Assembly: GCA_041671525.1 (NCBI GenBank)
Contig: JBAZBJ010000006.1
Span: 8,413-72,412, forward strand
Reading direction: 5' to 3'
Length of the DNA stretch: 64,000 bases
Source: UBA11098 sp041671525
GTDB taxonomy: Bacteria > Patescibacteriota > Minisyncoccia > Moranbacterales > UBA2206
This document shows, piece by piece, positions 32,143 to 40,333 of the stretch. The position numbers and the translations under genes are program-made. The notes beneath the pieces are model-generated. The model worked only from the letters and a program-made list of their open reading frames with translations, made no database searches and had not been told where the DNA came from. The stretch's first letter is position 1. Each line of letters starts with the position of its first letter.

Positions 32143-32766
32143 ATGTTTAAACTCAAAAAACAAATATTTTTCATAGCAGTATTGTTTTTGTTAGCAATGC
32201 CTATTGTCACAAGCGCCGCCGGACTCATTCCGTGTGGGGGAAAAACTGATCCGTGCACGCTGTGCCATCTCATCGTAGGTTTTAAAGGTTTGGTTGATTA
32301 TGGGATGAGACTCATTGTCGTGGTGGCCATTACCGGTATCACGGTGGCCGGCGTCATGTATGTCATTTCGGCCGGCGATGAAGAGATGATGAAAAAAGCC
32401 AAGGGCTTCATCAAAGCCAGTCTGATGGGATTTGCGTTTGTTTTTCTGGGCTGGCTGATCGTGTCGATCACGATGTTTCTTTTTTCCGCCAAAGATTCCA
32501 ACAACGACAAAATCCCGGATTTTGGCATCGCGACGACCGGCAGCTGGAACAAATTTACTTGCAGCACGGTGAGCACGAGCGGCCAGACGAGCGGAACAAC
32601 AAATTTGCAAAACACCGACAGCAAACCACAGTTAACATCCTGCGGAAATGACAACGCTGGTTATTGCTATGACGGGAATTTTATAAAAACATGTCCAACT
32701 GGAATAACGCAGGTGTTTGGTGGAACAACAGATTGTCCTAAGGGTCTTTATTGCTGTGCTAAATAA
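32143..32766 (+). CDS. VirB2/TrbC-like two-span membrane protein with Cys-rich C-terminal domain (array member 1)
   Basis: The open frame begins at a TTG at 32125, but the ATG at 32143 gives a normal signal peptide (MFKLKKQIFFIAVLFLLAMP) and 207 residues. Two membrane spans (about 49-75 and 89-112) are joined by a short loop with YVISAGDEEMMKKAK, the core shared by all six genes here. The C-terminal 95 residues are outside the membrane and Cys-rich, ending DCPKGLYCC. A similar Cys pattern is at the N-terminus of the next gene. The fold resembles VirB2/TrbC pilins of type IV secretion, but the function is inferred only. AT-rich ATTTTCAAT repeats lie upstream. Confidence 0.72.
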   Translation: MFKLKKQIFFIAVLFLLAMPIVTSAAGLIPCGGKTDPCTLCHLIVGFKGLVDYGMRLIVVVAITGITVAGVMYVISAGDEEMMKKAKGFIKASLMGFAFVFLGWLIVSITMFLFSAKDSNNDKIPDFGIATTGSWNKFTCSTVSTSGQTSGTTNLQNTDSKPQLTSCGNDNAGYCYDGNFIKTCPTGITQVFGGTTDCPKGLYCCAK

Positions 32767-32788
32767 TAAATTTTTTAAATAATTTAAA

Positions 32789-33688
32789 ATGAAAATTAAA
32801 ATAATTGTATTAATTTTTTGTCTGGGATTGTTTTTTGGAATAAATCATGATGCAAATGCTGTCAGTTGTGGTGCGGGAAATGAAGGAACCTGCGCCGCGG
32901 ATTTATCCTGTCCACCAACAACAAATCCATTTGAAGGCACATGTCCCGACGGTCAAAGATGTTGCAAACCAGGGGAGCTTACCCCGCCTGCGGTTACTAC
33001 GGTAAATGGTTGCTGCGTTGTCAGTTCGGGGAATTGTTTAGACACAATCGGGACAGCTTGTTCTGATGGCAGTATGTATGCTGAAAAAAAATGTTCCGAT
33101 GTTGCAGTTTGTGCGCCGGACACTCCTCCCGCTCCATCCGCCCCAAAAGCTGCTGCCGGCTCCACGGCTCCGACCACCTTTGAAAATCCGATCACGGCCA
33201 ATTCAATCGAAGATCTGCTGGGCAATCTGCTGAAGGCCTTGCAGGGCGTGGTGGCGCTGATTGCCATCATCATGATTGTGGTGGGCGGACTCATGTATAT
33301 GTTCGCGGGCGTGGATGAAAAGATGGTGGAGACGGCCAAGAAGACGATCGGCGGCGCGGTCATCGGTCTGGCGATTGTTTTTGCGGCGCCGGCGTTCTTG
33401 AAAGAAATTCTGATCATTGTCGGCGGGCCGAGTGATGCCGGATTATTGTCCGCGGCACCGAGATTGAAAACAATCGCGGAAAATGTTCTGAGTTTGTTGT
33501 TGTCAATCGTCGGTATTCTTGGTATAATTGGTTTGATCATCGGCGGTGGATTTTATCTGACTTCCTATGGCGATGAAGAGCGGATCAAAAAAGGCAAAGA
33601 CATCATCGCGGCTTCGCTGTTCGGCCTCATTATCGCGATGGCGGCCCTGATCATTGTCAAGCAGATCGCGGCGTTGTTTGGAAAGTAA
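32789..33688 (+). CDS. Tandem VirB2-like protein with N-terminal Cys-rich domain (array member 2)
   Basis: A 299-residue protein. A signal peptide (about 1-24) is followed by a Cys-rich region (about 27-110) containing CPDGQRCC, then two consecutive two-span modules. Module 1 has GGLMYMFAGVDEKMVETAK. Module 2 has GGGFYLTSYGDEERIKKGK. It is therefore an internal duplication of the unit that occurs once in the neighbouring genes. It begins 22 bp after array member 1. Four membrane spans with both Cys-rich and charged loops suggest a surface assembly component rather than an enzyme. No catalytic motif is seen. Confidence 0.75.
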   Translation: MKIKIIVLIFCLGLFFGINHDANAVSCGAGNEGTCAADLSCPPTTNPFEGTCPDGQRCCKPGELTPPAVTTVNGCCVVSSGNCLDTIGTACSDGSMYAEKKCSDVAVCAPDTPPAPSAPKAAAGSTAPTTFENPITANSIEDLLGNLLKALQGVVALIAIIMIVVGGLMYMFAGVDEKMVETAKKTIGGAVIGLAIVFAAPAFLKEILIIVGGPSDAGLLSAAPRLKTIAENVLSLLLSIVGILGIIGLIIGGGFYLTSYGDEERIKKGKDIIAASLFGLIIAMAALIIVKQIAALFGK

Positions 33689-33769
33689 AATTGATGGGAC
33701 GGATATGACGAATTGGACAAATAAGACGAATTGAAAAAAATAAAAATAAGCTAGAAAGGCAGGTGTAAT

Positions 33770-34135
33770 ATGATGAAAAATAAAATTAAATCAGTAGCGT
33801 CAGCCGCGTCGGTCATCGCTTTGACTGTGCCGGCTCTGGCTATGGCGCAATTTCAGCAAGGCGGTCCCTCCGGAACGAATCTGCCAAGCGGCAGCATCAT
33901 CGGAATCATAACGAATATCATGAATTGGCTGTTGATGTTGGTTGGTGTTCTGGGTGTTATCGGTTTTGCGATTGCCGGTATTTTGTATCTGACCGCGGCC
34001 GGAGAAGAAGGCCGGATCGAAACTGCCAAGAGCGCGATGTTGTATTCAATTATTGGTGTAGTTGTAGCCCTTTTGGGATTGGTCATTATCAAGGCCGCTG
34101 CAACGATGTTGGGAGGATCTTCGACAAATTTCTAA
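33770..34135 (+). CDS. Minimal VirB2/TrbC-like pilin-type protein (array member 3)
   Basis: A 121-residue protein consisting of a signal peptide (to about ALAMA, 26), a short Gln/Gly/Pro/Ser-rich stretch, and two membrane spans joined by the loop YLTAAGEEGRIETAK. Length and layout match VirB2/TrbC pilins. An AAAGGCAGGTG site precedes the ATG; a second ATG (33773) is also possible. The upstream gap holds a period-9 GACGAATTG repeat. Confidence 0.78.
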   Translation: MMKNKIKSVASAASVIALTVPALAMAQFQQGGPSGTNLPSGSIIGIITNIMNWLLMLVGVLGVIGFAIAGILYLTAAGEEGRIETAKSAMLYSIIGVVVALLGLVIIKAAATMLGGSSTNF

Positions 34136-34212
34136 CAACTCGCGAATGTAGAGCAAATTAGAAGCGAATTCTTGCGAATACAAGAAAAAACATTAGACAT
34201 ATCTCTAAATAA

Positions 34213-34239
34213 AAAAGCTTGTGGATAACACGGGCTTTT
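34213..34239 (+). terminator. Terminator inside the pilin-like array
   Basis: AAAAGCTTGTG-GATAA-CACGGGCTTTT forms an 11-bp stem (two G-T pairs) followed by T residues. It splits the array into two transcripts. Confidence 0.8.
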
Positions 34240-34256
34240 TTATTTGTGCAAAAATG

Positions 34257-34265
34257 TGGTATAAT
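34257..34265 (+). promoter_or_regulatory. Extended -10 promoter inside the array
   Basis: TGGTATAAT at 34257-34265, just after the terminator. It would drive array members 4 to 6. A period-9 repeat (GACAAATCA, GACTGATTG, GACGAATAT) lies in the leader. Confidence 0.6.
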
Positions 34266-34326
34266 GCAGACAGTTGAATCAGACAAATCAGACTGATTGG
34301 ACGAATATAAAAATAAACAAAATATT

Positions 34327-34680
34327 ATGAGAAAAAAAGTTTTAAGTCTCGCGATTATTTTCTTGACCTTTCCGTTGCTGACTCAAGCGCAGGCGTGGAA
34401 TCCGAATGGCTTGGGCTACGCGACCGGATTGCCGCAAGGTTCGATCAGCGGCATCATCATGAACATCATGTTTTGGCTGTTGGCGATGTTGGGAATTTTC
34501 GGCGTCATCGGGTTTACGATCGCCGGCATCATGTATCTGGTTTCCACCGGGGATGAAGGCATGATCGACAAAGCGAAAGAGGCGATGAAATGGTCAATCG
34601 TGGGAATCTTGGTGGGTCTGTTGGGGGTGGTAGTGATCCAAGCGATTGATCTGATGCTTAACCAATTTTCGAATTTTTGA
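34327..34680 (+). CDS. Minimal VirB2/TrbC-like pilin-type protein (array member 4)
   Basis: An earlier in-frame ATG at 34297 would start inside the period-9 repeat, and the ATG at 34327 gives a clean signal peptide (MRKKVLSLAIIFLTFPLLTQAQA), for 117 residues. Two membrane spans flank YLVSTGDEGMIDKAKEAMKW. The C-terminal half is almost identical to that of array member 5, pointing to recent duplication. No other domain is present. Confidence 0.78.
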   Translation: MRKKVLSLAIIFLTFPLLTQAQAWNPNGLGYATGLPQGSISGIIMNIMFWLLAMLGIFGVIGFTIAGIMYLVSTGDEGMIDKAKEAMKWSIVGILVGLLGVVVIQAIDLMLNQFSNF

Positions 34681-34746
34681 AAACTCGCGAATTTTGAACT
34701 AATTTAAGGCGAATTAAAGCGAATAATTTTTTAAAATAGGACTAAT

Positions 34747-35496
34747 ATGACAAAGAGGACAAATTTATTTATTTCGTTTTTAGGTGCAATTTTTTTCAGT
34801 TTTATTTTTGTGGCGGCTTCGGCCGAAGCCGGGTGTCAATCACCTAACATGACATGCAACGGAACAATTGTGCGCAATCCTGGAGTTGAAAACACCTGCG
34901 TGAGTGATGAAGTTTGGTGCGAGCCGAAAGCTGCGTCGAGTTTTCCGGGCACACAAGGTATCGGGTATACTTGCGAACAAGATTCCGATTGTGCCAGCAA
35001 CAATTGTGAAAACACAGTTTGCGCTTCGAGTTCGACCAACACTAAGAAAGTCGGGGATATCTGCGCCAGCAGCGATGAGTGTCCGGAAGGATCAATCTGT
35101 CTGGCGGAAAGCGGATCGGCTAACAATTTGAAAACTTGCAAGCTGACACCCGGGGGCGGCGTTCCTCCAGCACAAACTCCAACGCCCGGCGGCGGCGCTG
35201 CGACTGGCAACGGTTGGAGCCTGGGCAGCATTTCCGGTTTCGGTCTGCCGAGCGGCTCGATCCTGGGAATCATCAGCGGAATTTTGACTTGGCTGCTGGG
35301 CGCCCTGGGCATTTTCGGGGTCATCGGTTTCGTGATTTCCGGCATCATGTATCTGGTTTCCACCGGGGATGAAGGCATGATCGAGAAAGCCAAGGAAGCG
35401 ATGAAATATTCTATCATGGGCGTGATTGTGGGACTCATCGGTGTGGTCATCATCCAGGCGATTGATTGGATGTTGCGCGGGTTTTCGAATTTCTGA
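34747..35496 (+). CDS. VirB2-like protein with long Cys-rich ectodomain (array member 5)
   Basis: A 249-residue protein. A signal peptide (to about residue 27) is followed by a 110-residue Cys-rich ectodomain with repeated patterns such as CEQDSDCASNNCENTVC and SSDECPEGSICL, then a Gly/Pro-rich linker, then the two-span module with YLVSTGDEGMIEKAKEAMKY. At least 14 cysteines suggest many disulfides. It looks like a pilin-type anchor carrying an adhesive or binding head. The module is nearly identical to member 4, while the ectodomain is shared in style with member 6. Confidence 0.75.
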   Translation: MTKRTNLFISFLGAIFFSFIFVAASAEAGCQSPNMTCNGTIVRNPGVENTCVSDEVWCEPKAASSFPGTQGIGYTCEQDSDCASNNCENTVCASSSTNTKKVGDICASSDECPEGSICLAESGSANNLKTCKLTPGGGVPPAQTPTPGGGAATGNGWSLGSISGFGLPSGSILGIISGILTWLLGALGIFGVIGFVISGIMYLVSTGDEGMIEKAKEAMKYSIMGVIVGLIGVVIIQAIDWMLRGFSNF

Positions 35497-35501
35497 AATC
35501 A

Positions 35502-35536
35502 CTACGAATTACGAATCGGTACGAATGTACGAATTT
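35502..35536. repeat. TACGAAT repeat (half copy)
   Basis: ACTACGAATTACGAATC followed by GGTACGAATGTACGAATT, directly downstream of array member 5. Confidence 0.65.
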
Positions 35537-35564
35537 TATAAAGTAAATATTTTTTTAAAATAAA

Positions 35565-36407
35565 ATGAAAAACAAAAAAGTAGTATTTTTAATTTTGAGT
35601 TTCTTTGTACTCACGTTTTTCTTGAGTTTCGGTAATGTCAAAGCAGCCGGAACAACTGTCGATGGGAATAGCTGTGATACTGATACTGATTGTCAAAGTA
35701 ATAATTGCAGCATGACGGGCACTGATTACAGTGCGGAGTTTGGTACCGGAACATGTCGAACGGTTGGATATAATAGTGGAGCAACAACCACATTGACGTC
35801 TGTTGTTGGGTCACAATGCACAGGAACTAGCGGCACTGGCTGTGATGTAAATCAGGATAAGGATGCGATTTTGGATCAGTGTAAAAAAAGTTACGCCGAT
35901 GCGAGCTGTGCCTCGGTGAAGGATTATGTGGATACGCTGAGCGCGGTGTGTAAAAATGATTCATCAGCAGAGGGTAAGGTTGATTGTGACAAAATAGCCG
36001 TCGGCGGCATTTATGGTCCAGAAGCGGCCAAGTATGCGGCGTTGAGTGCGGGCGATACGCCTGGAGGAGCCACTCCTGCGGTTGGTGATACTCCTGGGGG
36101 AGCAGCACCCCCGAGTGCGCTTGATGGGAAGGGAATTTATATCCCGACTAATACCGGGTTAGCGGATAGTAACATCAAGGATATTTTAACTAATTTGTTG
36201 CGTTGGCTGTTGGGCATCGTTGGTGTCATCGCTTTGATTGGGTTTGCAATTTCCGGTATCCAATATATTGTTGCCTCTGGTGATGAGGGGATTATGGAAA
36301 CTGCGAAGAAAAATATGCTGTATTCAATCATCGGTATTGTGGTGGTTTTGGCCTCATTTGTGATTATTCAGGCAATCGACTTCGCGCTGCGAGCCAAATC
36401 TTTTTAG
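35565..36407 (+). CDS. VirB2-like protein with Cys-rich ectodomain (array member 6)
   Basis: A 280-residue protein: signal peptide (about 1-27), an ectodomain beginning NSCDTDTDCQSNNCSMTG (same style as member 5), further cysteines to about residue 145, a Pro/Gly repeat (DTPGGATPAVGDTPGGAAPP), then the two-span module with YIVASGDEGIMETAKKN. A strong terminator follows, so this is the last gene of the array. The function is inferred only from the VirB2/TrbC-like module. Confidence 0.75.
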   Translation: MKNKKVVFLILSFFVLTFFLSFGNVKAAGTTVDGNSCDTDTDCQSNNCSMTGTDYSAEFGTGTCRTVGYNSGATTTLTSVVGSQCTGTSGTGCDVNQDKDAILDQCKKSYADASCASVKDYVDTLSAVCKNDSSAEGKVDCDKIAVGGIYGPEAAKYAALSAGDTPGGATPAVGDTPGGAAPPSALDGKGIYIPTNTGLADSNIKDILTNLLRWLLGIVGVIALIGFAISGIQYIVASGDEGIMETAKKNMLYSIIGIVVVLASFVIIQAIDFALRAKSF

Positions 36408-36434
36408 TGAAATTGAAAAATTGGCAAAATAAAG

Positions 36435-36465
36435 ACCGGCAGCCACTCGTAAGTGAACTGCCGGT
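36435..36465. terminator. Terminator closing the pilin-like array
   Basis: ACCGGCAG and CTGCCGGT arms with an inner CACT/AGTG extension, then TTGTTTTTAT. It also lies at the 3' end of the convergent minus-strand operon. Confidence 0.88.
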
Positions 36466-36470
36466 TGTTT

Positions 36471-37868
36471 TTATGTGGTTGACCTCCGTATGGACAATGA
36501 TGTCCTTGCACCATTGTTGTGAATCCAAGTTCCCTCGCCGCTGGCATTGTTGTCAGTGACAAAGTCAAAGGTGCCTTTTTTGTATCCTTTGGGATGACCT
36601 ATGATTTCATAGTCTCCCCGGAAGGAATTGTTAGTACCTGGGTGGATAGTGAGTATAATTTTTCCACCCTCCTCATAGGTGCCTTCTCCGGAAAAATCTG
36701 TCCCATTTCGCTTTATGGCGAAAACAGAACAGATGCCATAGCAGAATCTCAAGTTTCCTGTGAGATTGACTGATTCAGGTTCGGGCATAGGCGTGGCTGC
36801 TACCGGCGCTGACACGTAGACATTTGTGATGGTTGTCGTCGGTGTCGGTGCCGGTGCCGCGGCAGGTGCTTCCTGCTTTACTGCCGGTGTCGGCCATTCG
36901 ATTGAAGAAAACTTCTCGCCGATTCTGTTCAGCAGAGAATTTTTCTGCTTCTCGATTTTAAGGATCTGGACAAAACGTAATTCTTTTGCGTCCACTTCCT
37001 TTCCATCCTTGATCTTTTTTTCAATATCCGCGAGAATTCTTTCATTTTCGCGGTCGATGGTGTCCTTTTCAGTCTTTTCTATTTTGTCCAGCGCGATCTC
37101 CGTTCTGGATATGTGGAAGATTGCGCCGAGGTCGTGGCCTGTCATCTGAATCCAGCGGGGTGCTGAGACAAGGCTTAGTAGGGAAACTACAAGAAATATG
37201 CAAGCGTAGCTGTAGATAATTTTCTTGTAAATAACCGGTCCCATTTTCCAGCGATATGACCCATAGCCGATTACGAACAAAATAACTGCGATTGACAGTA
37301 CTGCTTTTGGATTGTTTCTACAGGATACTGTCCCGAGAAACATTCCAAATATAGAAATCCAGAAGATGATGTCGCCAATCGTGCGGAGAACGAGAAGAAA
37401 AAATTTACGAAACTCACTGACAAAAGTTGTGAGGTTGGCATTTTCTGCAAGTTCTGAGGATAGGTTTTCTATAATCCGACCCAGTCTCACCTTTTCTTCT
37501 TCAGAGGTCGCCGCCTCCAGCTGGATCTCTAGTTCATCCAGTTCCTGCAGCTTCTCACTTGTCTTACGTACATTGGCCGTCGGAATTGCTCCGAAAGTTG
37601 CACTGCCGAGTATAGCGGCTACCCATAATTCAGGACGCGTGGAAATCGTCAGAGCCACCATAATCACCATAAGGGTGATCAGTAGGTTGACCCATCCGAA
37701 ACCAAGATAATTGAGACCAACCATCGTCGCAATGAGAATGGGTGTGAACCAGATTGCCTTGGCGATGTAAAAACCATGAACCTTCTTTGCCTGATCCAGA
37801 TCAACATTGTTGTATACTACCTTGGAAAGTCCAAAAAGTGCTACTATGATGTCAATAATTCCTCGCAT
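36471..37868 (-). CDS. Multi-span membrane protein with coiled coil and C-terminal beta-rich domain, unknown
   Basis: A 465-residue protein. About five or six membrane spans (about 37-55, 57-75, 80-97, 160-185, 190-206 and 218-236) are interrupted by a helical charged segment (105-145). Another charged helix (about 255-310) leads to a Pro/Ala/Thr linker. The C-terminal 95 residues (GNLRFCYGICSVFAIKRNGTDFSGEGTY...) look like a small lipocalin-like or MORN-like beta domain. No family is recognised. It has a good SD (AGGAGA) and is the second gene of a two-gene operon driven from 38810-38782. Confidence 0.68.
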   Translation of the reverse strand: MRGIIDIIVALFGLSKVVYNNVDLDQAKKVHGFYIAKAIWFTPILIATMVGLNYLGFGWVNLLITLMVIMVALTISTRPELWVAAILGSATFGAIPTANVRKTSEKLQELDELEIQLEAATSEEEKVRLGRIIENLSSELAENANLTTFVSEFRKFFLLVLRTIGDIIFWISIFGMFLGTVSCRNNPKAVLSIAVILFVIGYGSYRWKMGPVIYKKIIYSYACIFLVVSLLSLVSAPRWIQMTGHDLGAIFHISRTEIALDKIEKTEKDTIDRENERILADIEKKIKDGKEVDAKELRFVQILKIEKQKNSLLNRIGEKFSSIEWPTPAVKQEAPAAAPAPTPTTTITNVYVSAPVAATPMPEPESVNLTGNLRFCYGICSVFAIKRNGTDFSGEGTYEEGGKIILTIHPGTNNSFRGDYEIIGHPKGYKKGTFDFVTDNNASGEGTWIHNNGARTSLSIRRSTT

Positions 37869-37889
37869 GATATGTCTCCTTTTTTCTTT

Positions 37890-38663
37890 TTATTTTGTAA
37901 AACTGAAAAGCTCTTTGAAAAAACCACGATAGGGTCTTTTCGGTGCTACCGGCCTTGCGGTAGTTTTTAGTTCTGCCGTGAGTTCGTCTATGCTTCTCAC
38001 GAGAACTTTTGATTTGCGCTTGGCCCAGGTGTCGATTCTCTTGAGATCCTTTAAGAGATCCTCCATTGGTGAATCAAACACGCCGATAGAATAGCACAGC
38101 GCGTGTCTTCCCTCGGGGGAAGACTTCCAAAAATTTTTCAGAAATGCGATGCCGAAGTTTTCTTTGAGGATCTCTCTTCCCTCGGTCGTGCCCTTCTCGA
38201 TATTGGGAGCCAGCCCCTTTTTTGTAAAAATCTTTTCGAAAGATGATTTCTTGAAGATTTTTCCGGCTTTCTCAACCGAAAGCTTCCCAGTGAGACTTAG
38301 GATGACGCGGAAGCGTCGCCCCTCATCTTTGCTCAGATTTTTTTCGATCCAGAGCGAGATCTGTTCGGGGGCAATCGTATACTTGTTCCCGAGTTCTGCC
38401 AAAAGTTTGGCAAAACCAACCTCGTCAGCATAAGAAAGCATTCCGCCAAGGTGAACTTCCGGAGTCGGAGTTTCCTCTGTGGAAAACTCTTCCCCGGCCC
38501 TTTCTGCAGTTTTTTCAGCCTGAGTTGTCTGAGGTTTTTGTCCCCCAAACACCTGTTTAAAGGTTTTTACAAACTGGGGAATACCTCCCAACACCCCTAC
38601 ATAATCAGCGGCTTGGTCGAGTATGTTACCGAATTTCCTAAAACCTTCTTTCGATATTGCCAT
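37890..38663 (-). CDS. Unknown soluble protein, first gene of a two-gene operon
   Basis: A 257-residue protein, mostly helical and charged, with no signal peptide or clear membrane span. An N-terminal segment (RKFGNILDQAADYVGVLGGIP) is followed by a Thr/Glu-rich linker and a larger domain with KYTIAPEQISLWIEKNLSKD and a later EGRHALCYSIGVFDSP. No known motif is seen. Its AAGGAG site and strong promoter set it apart from the SD-poor genes around it. It is 21 bp upstream of the membrane-protein gene, so the two probably act together. Confidence 0.68.
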   Translation of the reverse strand: MAISKEGFRKFGNILDQAADYVGVLGGIPQFVKTFKQVFGGQKPQTTQAEKTAERAGEEFSTEETPTPEVHLGGMLSYADEVGFAKLLAELGNKYTIAPEQISLWIEKNLSKDEGRRFRVILSLTGKLSVEKAGKIFKKSSFEKIFTKKGLAPNIEKGTTEGREILKENFGIAFLKNFWKSSPEGRHALCYSIGVFDSPMEDLLKDLKRIDTWAKRKSKVLVRSIDELTAELKTTARPVAPKRPYRGFFKELFSFTK

Positions 38664-38781
38664 GGTAATTCTCCTTCTGCCTTTTCGGCATTTTCTGTAG
38701 ATTTTTTTGAATTTATTAATTTTTTAAGGGGCCAATGGCCCGCTTTTGGGCAGACCACATCACCATCGCTGATGACCTTGT

Positions 38782-38810
38782 ATACTAGCAGAAAAGGGGT
38801 GAAAAGTCAA
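38782..38810 (-). promoter_or_regulatory. Promoter of the unknown two-gene operon
   Basis: On the minus strand, TTGACT (38810-38805), 17 nt, TAGTAT (38787-38782). Confidence 0.75.
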
Positions 38811-38853
38811 TGGTCTAGTGGTTTTTGGCTAAAAAAAGCCATATTCTGGCATA

Positions 38854-38930
38854 TTGACTTTTTCTGAACGGTTTGCTATAGTTGTTGTGTAATAGCAGTA
38901 GAGATTGAGTTCGCGGAAGCGAGCTTTTAT
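38854..38930 (+). promoter_or_regulatory. nusA promoter with hairpin leader
   Basis: TTGACT (38854-38859), 17 nt, TATAGT (38877-38882). About 25 nt later AGTTCGC-GGAA-GCGAGCT is followed by TTTATTTTT, a terminator-like hairpin within the leader. NusA itself acts at such hairpins, so attenuation by its own product is conceivable. Confidence 0.7.
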
Positions 38931-38992
38931 TTTTAAGAAAATTAACAATAGGACGCATTGGACCGCTTGGACCAATTTGACCTATCACACGT

Positions 38993-40300
38993 ATGGCAAA
39001 AGCTAAAAAAGTGAAGAAGGAAGTTGATGCCCAGGCTGGTCGGCTGGGTGATTTTGGCAGCGCGATTTCCGCGTTGTGCGAAGAGAAGGGTATTTCCAAA
39101 GACAAAGTGATCGAAACGATCGAAGCGGCGTTGTCGGCGGCGTATAAAAAAGATTACGGCAAGAAAGGGCAGAACATCAAGGCCGTGTTTGACGAACGCA
39201 CCGGTGGCACCAATTTTTTCTTGGTGAAGGAAGTGGTGGACGAAACTTTGCGCGAATTTGTGACGGAAGAAGAATTGGCGGAACGGGCCGCGCAACGCGA
39301 AGCTGACCGGGCTGAGGGGGTAAAGGAAGTAGAGGAGGAAAAGGTTGGAGCAGATGAAGAAAAGTTGCCACGTTTCAATCCGGAACGCGATTTGACTTTG
39401 GCAGAAGCGAAGGCAATCAAAAAAGGTGCCGCCATTGGCGATGTGCTTGAAATAGCGTTGGAAGCCAAAGCGGACTATGGTCGCGTGGCCGCTCAGACCG
39501 CCAAGCAAGTGATCATTCAACGGATCCGCGAAGCGGAACGAGATTCCATGTATGACGAATACAAAGACAAGGAAGGTGAAGTGGTCAGTGGCGTGGTGCA
39601 ACGCATTGAAGGCCGCAATGTTTTCATCGACTTGGGCAAATCAGTTGGCGTGTTGTTTCCCTCTGAACAAGTGGAGCGTGAAACCTATCGCATCGGGCAG
39701 CGTGTGAAAGTTTATATCCAAAAAGTCGAAGCGGGATCGAAGGGCCCTGGCATCACTCTTTCTCGTGTGCATCCAATGATGGTGCAAAAACTGTTTGAAT
39801 TGGAAGTGCCGGAAATTTTCGCGGGCACCGTGCAGATCAAAGCGATCGCGCGTGAAGCCGGTGAACGCACCAAAATGGCCGTGGCTTCCGGTGAAGATGG
39901 CATCGATCCGATTGGGAGCTGCGTGGGACAAAAAGGCACGCGCGTGCAGGCGGTGATTGATGAATTGGGCGGCGAAAAAATTGATATCATTTTGTGGAAT
40001 GACGACAGTGCTAAATTCATAGCGGCGGCCTTGTCACCGGCCAAAGTTTTGAAAGTGGACATCAATGAAGCGGCGCAGGAAGCGGCCGTGTCCGTGCCGG
40101 ATGACCAGTTGTCCTTGGCTATCGGCAAACGCGGACAAAACGTGCGTTTGGCGGCCAAGCTGACCGGCTGGAAGATCGACATCGTGGGCGTGAAAGCGGC
40201 CGGCGAAGCAGTGGAGGAAGTGGAAGAAATGCCAGCGGAGGAATCAGTGGAAGATGCTGCTGAGGTTTCAACGACGCCAGAAGACGAATCAGACAAATAG
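38993..40300 (+). CDS. nusA: Transcription termination/antitermination factor NusA
   Basis: NusA binds RNA polymerase and nascent RNA and controls pausing and termination. The N-terminal domain (about 15-150) contains an acidic insert. The S1 domain (about 195-260, GEVVSGVVQRIEGRNVFIDLG) and two KH domains (about 275-400: IGSCVGQKGTRVQAVIDELGGEKIDIILW in pieces, and LAIGKRGQNVRLAAKLTGWKIDI) follow. An acidic tail completes 435 residues. It is separate from infB and rbfA, which it normally precedes. The leader has a hairpin that could allow feedback. Confidence 0.95.
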   Translation: MAKAKKVKKEVDAQAGRLGDFGSAISALCEEKGISKDKVIETIEAALSAAYKKDYGKKGQNIKAVFDERTGGTNFFLVKEVVDETLREFVTEEELAERAAQREADRAEGVKEVEEEKVGADEEKLPRFNPERDLTLAEAKAIKKGAAIGDVLEIALEAKADYGRVAAQTAKQVIIQRIREAERDSMYDEYKDKEGEVVSGVVQRIEGRNVFIDLGKSVGVLFPSEQVERETYRIGQRVKVYIQKVEAGSKGPGITLSRVHPMMVQKLFELEVPEIFAGTVQIKAIAREAGERTKMAVASGEDGIDPIGSCVGQKGTRVQAVIDELGGEKIDIILWNDDSAKFIAAALSPAKVLKVDINEAAQEAAVSVPDDQLSLAIGKRGQNVRLAAKLTGWKIDIVGVKAAGEAVEEVEEMPAEESVEDAAEVSTTPEDESDK

Positions 40301-40333
40301 GACTAATAAAAAATAAATTTTAATTTTAAAAAT

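Larger units (their letters stand above)
38664..38992. other. Intergenic region with two divergent promoters and a nusA leader
   Basis: No gene is seen in these 329 bp. It holds the minus-strand promoter (38810-38782), the nusA promoter (38854-38882), a leader hairpin (38908-38930) and a period-9 repeat (38949-38989) of GGACGCATT, GGACCGCTT, GGACCAATT type. Confidence 0.8.
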
